A DNA stretch of 16,835 nt, taken from NCBI GenBank assembly GCA_964429265.1, contig CAYSBK010000034.1, positions 1-16,835 on the forward strand, in the 5' to 3' direction. The position numbers were made by a program, and so were the translations under genes. Below the pieces are notes generated by a model, which worked only from the letters and a program-made list of their open reading frames with translations, searched no databases and was not told where the DNA came from. Positions 1 through 4,980 of the stretch are shown here, piece after piece (position 1 is the stretch's first letter; the number at the start of each line of letters is the position of its first letter). Source of the DNA: CAYSBK01 sp964429265. GTDB taxonomy: Bacteria > Planctomycetota > Phycisphaerae > Sedimentisphaerales > Anaerobacaceae.

Positions 1-267
1 GGTCACCCCGCCGCCGACACGCTTGCCGGTCCTGACATTTCCGACGCGCGCCCTGCCGGTACCTTTTTGCCTGAAGAGCTTCTTGCCCGAACCAGCCACC
101 ATGCTCCTGCCCTTCGTCGCAGCCGTTCCTACTCGCTTGTTAGCCTGATACATCACAATCGCCTGCTTCAGCAGCGCGTACCGTACCGAGCCGCCGAATA
201 CCGACTCGTCAACCTTCAGGCTCTCAACCTGTTGCCCTTCGCCGTTGTAAACAGCCAATTCTACCAT
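1..267 (-). CDS. rplD: 50S ribosomal protein L4, 5' part (cut by window edge)
   Basis: L4 is an early-assembly protein of the large ribosomal subunit; its long loop lines the peptide exit tunnel. In E. coli it also represses its own S10 operon. The 89 codons present start MVELAVYNGEGQQVESL and continue to the loop signature around residues 62-88, where RQKGTGRARVGNVRTG and GGGV are visible. That Gly/Arg-rich block is diagnostic of L4. The remaining C-terminal portion lies beyond base 1. The ATG at 265-267 was chosen because it gives the usual L4 N-terminus; the frame is open further upstream, and the ribosome-binding site is weak. The gene follows rplC after 61 bp, the standard S10-operon order. 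Identity is certain; the exact start is slightly less so. Confidence 0.93.
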   Translation of the reverse strand, partial: MVELAVYNGEGQQVESLKVDESVFGGSVRYALLKQAIVMYQANKRVGTAATKGRSMVAGSGKKLFRQKGTGRARVGNVRTGKRVGGGVT

Positions 268-304
268 ATCAACTCGATAACCCGACCAAATACCGCAACG
301 CCGC

Positions 305-319
305 AGCAACGCCGTTGCT
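305..319 (-). other. small hairpin in the rplC-rplD gap
   Basis: A perfect 6-bp inverted repeat (AGCAAC / GTTGCT, 3-nt loop) lies just after the rplC stop and 38 nt before the rplD start. No T-tract follows it on the transcribed strand, so it is not an intrinsic terminator. The motif GGCGTTGC occurs twice in a row here. It may be an mRNA processing or stability hairpin, or chance in G+C-rich DNA. Confidence 0.3.
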
Positions 320-328
320 TTGGCCGAT

Positions 329-979
329 TCAGCCGCCACCGCGGGCACTGCGGACCACCACGTAATCCCCAGCCGCCCCCGGTACCGAACCCTTGACAAT
401 CAACAAGTCCTTCTCCTGGTCCACAGCTACCAGACTGTGATTCTTAGTCGTAACACGACGGTGGCCCATATGCCCCGCCATACGCTTTCCTTTCTTCAGG
501 TTGCCGCCCTTACCGGCGTCGCTGGCGAAGCTCGCCAGGGAGCCCGGCGCCCGGTGTTTGCGCTCGGTGCCGTGCGAGGCGGGGAAACCGTGAAATCCGT
601 GCCGCTTCATAACGCCGGCGTAACCTTTGCCCTTGCTGGTACCGATGACATCGACCGACTTTTCCCCCTCAAACACAGACACCGTCAGCACATCACCGAC
701 CTTGTAGTCCGGCTGCGCATCACCCTCCAGCCGCATCTCCCTGACAAGCTTTTTCGGCACCACGCCCGCCTTGTCGGCGTGACCTACCTGGGGCTTCTTC
801 CTGCGGGACGGTTTAACGTCTTCGTAACCCAGCTGCAGGGCATTGTAGCCGTCGGTTTCAACCGTTTTCACCTGCAAGACCACACACGGGCCGGCCTGGA
901 TTACGGTAACCGGCAGCAGCCTTCCCTGCTCGTCGTACACCTGAGTCATCCCAACCTTTTTGCCAAGCAGCATCGCCAT
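329..979 (-). CDS. rplC: 50S ribosomal protein L3
   Basis: L3 is one of the first proteins to bind 23S rRNA and reaches close to the peptidyl-transferase centre. The 216-residue product opens MAMLLGKKVGMTQVYDEQG, the classic L3 N-terminus. Its central part has HGTERKHRAPGSLAS followed by KKGKRMAGHMGHRRVT, the conserved finger that points to the peptidyl-transferase centre. The Gln that PrmB methylates in E. coli L3 (GSIGQ) is not present; the equivalent stretch reads GSLAS, as in many non-proteobacteria. The ATG at 979 is preferred over the Met two codons later; GGGAT directly precedes it. The gene lies 35 bp after rpsJ and before rplD, the standard order. Length is typical. Confidence 0.97.
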   Translation of the reverse strand: MAMLLGKKVGMTQVYDEQGRLLPVTVIQAGPCVVLQVKTVETDGYNALQLGYEDVKPSRRKKPQVGHADKAGVVPKKLVREMRLEGDAQPDYKVGDVLTVSVFEGEKSVDVIGTSKGKGYAGVMKRHGFHGFPASHGTERKHRAPGSLASFASDAGKGGNLKKGKRMAGHMGHRRVTTKNHSLVAVDQEKDLLIVKGSVPGAAGDYVVVRSARGGG

Positions 980-1014
980 ATCCCAAACACACCCCGCACC
1001 GGGCCTATTACACC

Positions 1015-1329
1015 CTAAGCCTTTATCTTCACGAACACCCCCGCTGGCACCACCAGTCGATTCAAAACCTCGACCGTCCTTGCGTTTGCCTCGTGGATGT
1101 CTATCAGCCGCCTATGCGTGCGCAACTCGAACTGCTCCCGCGACTTCTTGTCGATGTGCGGACTGCGCAGCACCGTGTACCTCTCGATGCGGGTCGGCAA
1201 TGGGATAGGCCCGCTGACCCGCGTACTTGTGCGGCGGGCGTGCTCGACGATCTCCCTGGCCGAGGCATCAAGGATACGGTGGTCGTATGCCTCCAACCTT
1301 ATCCTTATTCTCTCAGTTTCGGTAGCCAT
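1015..1329 (-). CDS. rpsJ: 30S ribosomal protein S10 (NusE)
   Basis: S10 is a small-subunit protein that, as NusE, also pairs with NusB in antitermination and with the NusG C-terminal domain to couple transcription to translation. The 104-residue product matches the family along its length: IRIRLEAYDHRILDASA at the start, GPIPLPTRIERYTVLRSPH in the middle and KKSREQFELRTHRRLIDI after it. The ATG at 1329 gives the normal length; GGAAAAG sits about 10 nt upstream as a possible ribosome-binding site. It is the first gene of the S10 group and is preceded by an unusually long gene-free leader with its own promoter, so its expression is probably set separately from the upstream str genes. Its partner NusG is encoded in the same window. 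Confidence 0.97.
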   Translation of the reverse strand: MATETERIRIRLEAYDHRILDASAREIVEHARRTSTRVSGPIPLPTRIERYTVLRSPHIDKKSREQFELRTHRRLIDIHEANARTVEVLNRLVVPAGVFVKIKA

Positions 1330-1357
1330 GGTCGGTCTTTTCCACTGAACCGTGCCG

Positions 1358-1374
1358 TCCAGGTACTCCCTGGA
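1358..1374 (-). other. leader hairpin near the rpsJ start
   Basis: A perfect 6-bp inverted repeat, TCCAGG / CCTGGA with the 5-nt loop GAGTA, lies 28 nt upstream of the rpsJ start codon and downstream of the T6 tract. It is not followed by a T-run. It could be part of a repressor-binding site near the translation start, or simply keep the ribosome-binding site exposed. Seen directly; the function is inferred. Confidence 0.4.
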
Positions 1375-1403
1375 TTACATCGACTTAGACAGCCACACCA
1401 GAC

Positions 1404-1477
1404 AAAAAATCTCCTGCCGCAAAAAACCAAAAGGCCAACGCCGCGGACAAACTGCCGCACCGTCCTGTGGCAGGAGA
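1404..1477 (-). terminator. terminator-like stem with T6 tract in the rpsJ leader (attenuator candidate)
   Basis: On the transcribed strand TCTCCTGCC (1469-1477) pairs perfectly with GGCAGGAGA (1410-1418), a 9-bp stem followed at once by TTTTTT (1404-1409). The 50-nt loop is long for an intrinsic terminator but holds a second T6 (1421-1426) and secondary pairings of its own. The stem end plus T6 lies about 75 nt before rpsJ, so read-through would be required for S10 expression, as in attenuation. The first copy of GCGGCAG inside the loop can pair with CTGCC in the 5' arm instead, giving a possible antiterminator. Confidence 0.45.
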
Positions 1478-1488
1478 GGCTTGATTCA

Positions 1489-1531
1489 GCACCGTCGGCA
1501 GCCTTGTTTACGGCGTGCCGGCCGACGGTGC
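1489..1531 (-). other. 11-bp perfect stem in the rpsJ leader
   Basis: GCACCGTCGGC (1521-1531) and GCCGACGGTGC (1489-1499) form an uninterrupted 11-bp stem with a 21-nt loop. No T-tract follows, so it is not a terminator. It is the strongest helix in the leader and the most likely nucleus of a protein-binding or antitermination structure. The 5' part of its 3' arm (GACGGTGC) is repeated 32 nt further downstream. Confidence 0.5.
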
Positions 1532-1748
1532 AGCCTTCCTTAATACTCTCAACTCTGCACTCGTATGCCTGTCCTGGTGACTGCGGGCGTTGCTGCAAGC
1601 CACCTTGGTACAGGCTCAAACACCACACAACCTTTAGTTCGAGACAGCCCGCCAAGCCCTCCGTGGGACCCGGCCTGTAGAGGTGCTGCCATTCACTATC
1701 AAACGCAACGCCGTCCTTGGCGATGCTCGCTTAGGCTGAAAACTCGCC

Positions 1749-1777
1749 AGTTTAGGGCCAATCCCGGCTCGCGTCAA
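1749..1777 (-). promoter_or_regulatory. sigma70-type promoter for the S10 group
   Basis: On the minus strand TTGACG (1772-1777) and TAAACT (1749-1754) are separated by exactly 17 bp. This matches the housekeeping consensus at five of six -35 and four of six -10 positions with optimal spacing. Transcription would start near 1742. It lies 48 bp after the fusA stop and points at rpsJ. An A/T-rich stretch directly upstream of the -35 looks like an UP element, as in many strong ribosomal promoters. Seen in sequence; activity is inferred. Confidence 0.7.
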
Positions 1778-1816
1778 CAAATTCAACAAAAATTTTTCGC
1801 CCGACCACAAAAATTT
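1778..1816 (-). repeat. A-tract repeats upstream of the S10 promoter (UP-element-like)
   Basis: The decamer ACAAAAATTT occurs on the plus strand at 1786-1795 and 1807-1816, a 21-bp period, i.e. two helical turns. The two A/T cores also form an inverted repeat (1790-1797 with 1809-1816). The stretch directly abuts the -35 box. Phased A-tracts of this sort bend DNA and bind the RNA polymerase alpha C-terminal domain in known UP elements. A weak transcript-end role after fusA is possible, but the stem would be purely A-U and has no following U-tract apart from itself. Confidence 0.45.
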
Positions 1817-1824
1817 GCCCAAAT

Positions 1825-3900
1825 CTAAAGAAGTAGCCGCTCCGCCACCTCCGCCGGCACGGGCTCATAGCTGTGCGGCTCCATCGTAAAGACCCCGCGA
1901 CCCCCGGTGGCGCTGCGGATCTCGTTGGAGTACCCGAACATTTCTGCCAGCGGCACCCTCGCGTCGATGACACGCATATCACCGCGCATCCAGCAGTCCG
2001 TTATCACCCCGCGCTTGGCCAGCAGCCCGCTTTGGACGGCCCCGAAACTTGACTGAGGCACTTCCACCTCAAGCCGCATAACCGGCTCCAAAAGCACCGG
2101 CTGGGCCTGCTTCAAGGCCTTCTCAACGGCAATCACGGTGGCCTGCTCAAACGCGACCTCCGACGAATCCACCGGATGGAACGAGCCGCCTTTCAGCGTG
2201 ACCTTTACCCCAACTACAGGATAGCCCCCCAGGGGGCCGCTGCCCAGGGCCTCCTGGGCCGCTTTCGACACGGCCGGTACGTATTGCCGCGGGACCTCGT
2301 CGGCGCTGGCGACATTGACAAACTCGATGCTCCGGCTGACCTGCCCCCCTTCGCCGCACAAAGGCTCCACGCTGAGAATAACGTGCCCGTACTGCCCGTG
2401 GCCGCCCGTTTGGCGGACGAACTTGCCCTCGGCCTCAGCCGCGGCGGTAATCGTCTCCTTGTAGGCCACCTTAGGCTTGCCCACCCGCACGTCAACCCCC
2501 ATTTCCTTGACCAGCTTGTGCTGGAGCACCTCCAGATGCAGCTCCCCCATACCGCGAATGATGGTCTGGCCTGTTTCCTTGTCCACCGCCGACTCGAACG
2601 TCGGGTCCTCGCGTCTCAAGGCCGCCAGAGCCTCGGCCAGCTTGGCCCTGTCCGAGGCGGTCCTGGGCTCTATCGACATACTGATAACCGTTTCGGGAAA
2701 AGTTATGCTCGGCAGTACAAGCGGGTTCCTCGTCTCGCAGATGGTGTCGCCCGTAAGAGTTTCCTTTAGTCCCACGACCGCCACAATATCCCCTGCCGCC
2801 GCAGATTGCAGCACCTTCCGCTCGTTGGCGTGCATCTCGAATATGCGCGTGACATTCTCCTTCTTGTTGCGAGTGGAGTTAAGCACCCGGCTGCCCGACT
2901 TCAGCTTGCCCTGATACAGCCTCAGAAAGCAAAGGTCGCCGTGCTTGTCGCTGGTGATCTTAAATGCAACCGCAACCAGGCTGCCGTCGCGGTCACACCT
3001 GACCTGCACCTCCTTGTCACCACGGCCCGGCTTATGAGCGGTCAGCACCGGCCGTTCTACGGGCGAAGGCAGGTAGGCCACCACGCCATCGAGCAGTCTT
3101 TGTACGCCGATATACTTCAGTGCCGAACCAACGAACACGGGATGCAACTGCCCCTTGACCGTCCCGGCTCTTATTGCGCGGTTTATCAGTTCCGGCGGGA
3201 TGGGCCTGTCGCCGAGGTACGCCTCCAACAGATCTTCGTCAAAATCAGCCGCAAGCTCAATCATCCGGTGTCTGTAATCTTCCGCATTGTCACGAAGCTC
3301 AGCGGGGATAGGCATTTCCTCGAACCTCGCCCCGAGCGTTTCAGGCTTATAGAACACCGCCTGCATAGTGACAAGGTCAACTATCCCCTCGAAAGAGTCC
3401 TCCGCGCCGATGGGTATCTGCACTGCAATGGGGCGGGCTGCAAGCTTTGTACGAATGCTTTCGACGGTCATCTCGAAATCAGCGCCGGTTTTGTCCATCT
3501 TGTTGACAAAGCACAAGCATGACAGATCGTACTTGCGTCCCTGTTTCCAGACGGTCTCGCTCTGGGCCTGCACGCCTTCGCTGGCGTCGAACACCGCCAC
3601 GGCCCCGTCAAGCACCCGCAGCGACCGCTCAACCTCAGCCGTGAAGTCAATATGTCCCGGAGTGTCAATAAGGTTGATGTGGTAACCCCTCCACGGGCAT
3701 CTCGTCGCGGCCGATGTTATTGTGATGCCCCTTCGCTGCTCCTGTTCAAGGTAATCCATCACGGCCGTGCCGTTGTGAACCTCGCCCATCTTGTAGGTTT
3801 TGCCGGTGTAGTAAAGTATCCGCTCGGTCACGGTGGTCTTGCCGGCGTCGATATGCGCCACAATGCCGATATTTCGCAATTTATGCAGGTCTGAAGCCAT
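1825..3900 (-). CDS. fusA: translation elongation factor G (mitochondrial/spd EF-G1-like)
   Basis: EF-G is the GTPase that drives tRNA-mRNA translocation on the ribosome. The 691-residue product has the P-loop AHIDAGKT (15-22), switch I RGITI (57-61), DTPGH (79-83), NKMD (133-136) and GSA (258-260), followed by domains II-V; GGHGQYGHV and HPVDSSEVAF mark domain IV. The start ATG at 3900 gives the standard N-terminus; an upstream in-frame ATG at 4032 would add 44 non-homologous residues and run through the terminator-like hairpin. The G-domain insert (IPIGAEDSFEGIVDLV, IPAELRDNAEDYRHRMIE) and PVFVGSALKYIGVQRLLD resemble mitochondrial EF-G1 and the spd-type EF-G1 of spirochaetes, planctomycetes and deltaproteobacteria. 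A second, recycling EF-G would then be encoded elsewhere. Gene follows rpsG by 112 bp. Confidence 0.96.
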   Translation of the reverse strand: MASDLHKLRNIGIVAHIDAGKTTVTERILYYTGKTYKMGEVHNGTAVMDYLEQEQRRGITITSAATRCPWRGYHINLIDTPGHIDFTAEVERSLRVLDGAVAVFDASEGVQAQSETVWKQGRKYDLSCLCFVNKMDKTGADFEMTVESIRTKLAARPIAVQIPIGAEDSFEGIVDLVTMQAVFYKPETLGARFEEMPIPAELRDNAEDYRHRMIELAADFDEDLLEAYLGDRPIPPELINRAIRAGTVKGQLHPVFVGSALKYIGVQRLLDGVVAYLPSPVERPVLTAHKPGRGDKEVQVRCDRDGSLVAVAFKITSDKHGDLCFLRLYQGKLKSGSRVLNSTRNKKENVTRIFEMHANERKVLQSAAAGDIVAVVGLKETLTGDTICETRNPLVLPSITFPETVISMSIEPRTASDRAKLAEALAALRREDPTFESAVDKETGQTIIRGMGELHLEVLQHKLVKEMGVDVRVGKPKVAYKETITAAAEAEGKFVRQTGGHGQYGHVILSVEPLCGEGGQVSRSIEFVNVASADEVPRQYVPAVSKAAQEALGSGPLGGYPVVGVKVTLKGGSFHPVDSSEVAFEQATVIAVEKALKQAQPVLLEPVMRLEVEVPQSSFGAVQSGLLAKRGVITDCWMRGDMRVIDARVPLAEMFGYSNEIRSATGGRGVFTMEPHSYEPVPAEVAERLLL

Positions 3901-3954
3901 ACTCGATGCGCCTGTTCGTCGCGCCTGCCGCCTCGGGCGGGCACGCAAATATAG

Positions 3955-3996
3955 AAAAACTGCCACGTCTACGGGCCTAATCCCGCGCCGTGGCAG
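3955..3996 (-). terminator. intrinsic terminator or attenuator between rpsG and fusA
   Basis: On the transcribed strand CTGCCACG (3989-3996) pairs perfectly with CGTGGCAG (3960-3967), and the loop contains a further CGGG/CCCG stem. TTTTTCT follows immediately (T5 at 3955-3959). This is the textbook shape of a Rho-independent terminator. It begins 17 nt after the rpsG stop and ends 54 nt before fusA. Because fusA shows no clear promoter of its own in the 112-bp gap, partial termination (lowering EF-G relative to S7) is more likely than a full stop. Confidence 0.7.
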
Positions 3997-4012
3997 CTGC
4001 AAACCACCGATA

Positions 4013-4486
4013 TTACCAGGCAAAATGAGCAAAGGCCTTGTTGGCCTCGGCCATCCTGTGGACGTTCTCGCGCGTGGTCATCGCCGTTCCCTGCTTGTTG
4101 TAGGCGTCTATTAACTCCGAGGCAAGCCTCTGGCACATAGGCGTACCCTTCTTGGCCCTTGCGGCCGCAATAATCCACCGGAAAGCAAGAGATTGCTGCC
4201 GGCGAGGCTTGACCTGCATCGGAACCTGGTAGCTGGCACCGCCGACACGCCTGCTGCGCACTTCCAGCAGAGGCTTTACATTGTTGACCGCGGTCTCAAA
4301 AACGACCAGTGGCGGCACATCCTTGACCTTGCGCTGCACAATCTCCATCGCATCGTAAAAAATCCGTTGAGCCGTGCTCTTCTTGCCGTCCCACATCATA
4401 CAATTAATGAACTTGGAGACCAGCTTGCTGTTATACCGCGGGTCCGGCTGAAGCTGCGTTGCCGACGCTGTGAATTTCTTCGCCAT
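4013..4486 (-). CDS. rpsG: 30S ribosomal protein S7
   Basis: S7 nucleates assembly of the head of the small subunit by binding the 3' major domain of 16S rRNA. The 157-residue product matches the family throughout: DPRYNSKLVSKFIN near the start, GGASYQVPMQVKPRRQQSLA in the beta-ribbon and GTAMTTRENVHRMAEANKAFAHF at the C-terminus. Length is the usual short bacterial form. The ATG at 4486 is preceded by AGGCG at about 8-11 nt. It lies 83 bp after rpsL; in E. coli that interval is where S7 binds to repress the str mRNA. Only weak pairing (CTTGC/GCAAG) is visible here, so I do not claim the same site. Downstream is a terminator-like hairpin before fusA. Confidence 0.97.
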   Translation of the reverse strand: MAKKFTASATQLQPDPRYNSKLVSKFINCMMWDGKKSTAQRIFYDAMEIVQRKVKDVPPLVVFETAVNNVKPLLEVRSRRVGGASYQVPMQVKPRRQQSLAFRWIIAAARAKKGTPMCQRLASELIDAYNKQGTAMTTRENVHRMAEANKAFAHFAW

Positions 4487-4569
4487 GATTTCGCCTATGC
4501 CTGTTGTTCAAACAATCTTGCCTGCCGCCATCCCCGCCTCCGAAGACTCGACTTGTACCTGGCGCAAGG

Positions 4570-4941
4570 CTACTTACCCCTTTTAGCCCCATACTTACTT
4601 CTGCTCTGTTTGCGGCCGGCCACGCCCGCGCAATCCAGGACGCCCCGGATAATGTGGTAGCGCACTCCCGGCAGGTCGCGCACACGCCCGCCGCGAATCA
4701 ATACCGTGCTGTGTTCCTGAAGGTTATGGTCAATCCCGGGGATGTACGCCGTGACCTCTTTGCCGTTGGTCAGTCTCACTCGAGCAATCTTGCGCAGTGC
4801 AGAGTTGGGCTTCTTCGGCGTCTGCGTCCTGACAATCAGGCACACGCCTCGCTTCTGCGGACAGCCGCTGATGTCGGATTTTCGTTTCCGCCCCTTGCTC
4901 TTGGCTCGCGGGCGCCTCACTAACTGGTTTATCGTTGGCAT
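4570..4941 (-). CDS. rpsL: 30S ribosomal protein S12 (Arg at streptomycin position 88)
   Basis: S12 sits at the decoding centre and monitors codon-anticodon fit. The 123-residue product begins MPTINQLVRRPR, the standard start, and has TQTPKKPNSALRKIARVRLT (39-58) with the streptomycin-contact Lys43 intact. At the second streptomycin loop it reads GGRVRDLPGVRYH: residue 88 is Arg where E. coli and most bacteria have Lys. The adjacent Asp89, the RimO methylthiolation target, is retained. Lys-to-Arg at this position gives streptomycin resistance in E. coli and Mycobacterium (there called K87R or K88R). The gene starts 39 bp after the rpoC stop, so the str group directly continues the rpoBC transcript; no promoter is apparent in that gap. 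Confidence 0.97.
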   Translation of the reverse strand: MPTINQLVRRPRAKSKGRKRKSDISGCPQKRGVCLIVRTQTPKKPNSALRKIARVRLTNGKEVTAYIPGIDHNLQEHSTVLIRGGRVRDLPGVRYHIIRGVLDCAGVAGRKQSRSKYGAKRGK

Positions 4942-4980
4942 ATCTCTACTTCCCGATTCGCTTGCGGGTCCTTCTGTCGC

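Larger units (their letters stand above)
1330..1742 (-). promoter_or_regulatory. long structured 5' leader of the S10 group (putative attenuator)
   Basis: This gene-free stretch would be the untranslated leader of rpsJ if transcription starts at the promoter centred near 1763. No reading frame in it resembles a known protein, and none has a credible start. It contains three perfect inverted repeats (1489-1531, 1410-1477 and 1358-1374). The octamer GACGGTGC occurs at both 1489-1496 and 1457-1464, so the arm at 1521-1531 could pair with either copy. TGCGGCAG likewise occurs twice, so the arm at 1469-1477 has two possible partners. Such alternatives are what an attenuator needs. In E. coli the S10 leader is controlled by L4; whether L4, S10 or L3 acts here cannot be read from the sequence. 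I recognise no Rfam family in it, and no T-box or riboswitch core. Confidence 0.55.

Noticed and set aside
1305..1655. 116-codon minus-strand open frame overlapping the start of rpsJ
   Set aside because: It overlaps rpsJ out of frame, has no family resemblance or ribosome-binding site, and runs through the hairpin arms, which favours a noncoding leader.
1330..1742. Leader as T-box, RNase P RNA, 6S RNA, SRP RNA or tmRNA
   Set aside because: None of the core motifs is present: no T-box antiterminator sequence, no RNase P GAGGAAAGTCC core, no tmRNA tRNA-like ends.
3901..4012. Promoter for fusA using TATATT at about 3949-3954
   Set aside because: No -35-like hexamer lies at 16-18 bp upstream; the A/T bases are explained by the terminator U-tract.
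3901..4032. 44-codon N-terminal extension of EF-G from ATG 4032
   Set aside because: The extension is not EF-G-like, overlaps the rpsG end and the terminator hairpin, and the ATG at 3900 gives the canonical start.
4487..4569. S7 autoregulatory site in the rpsL-rpsG gap, as in E. coli
   Set aside because: Only a 5-bp CTTGC/GCAAG pairing is visible over a long span; too weak to call.
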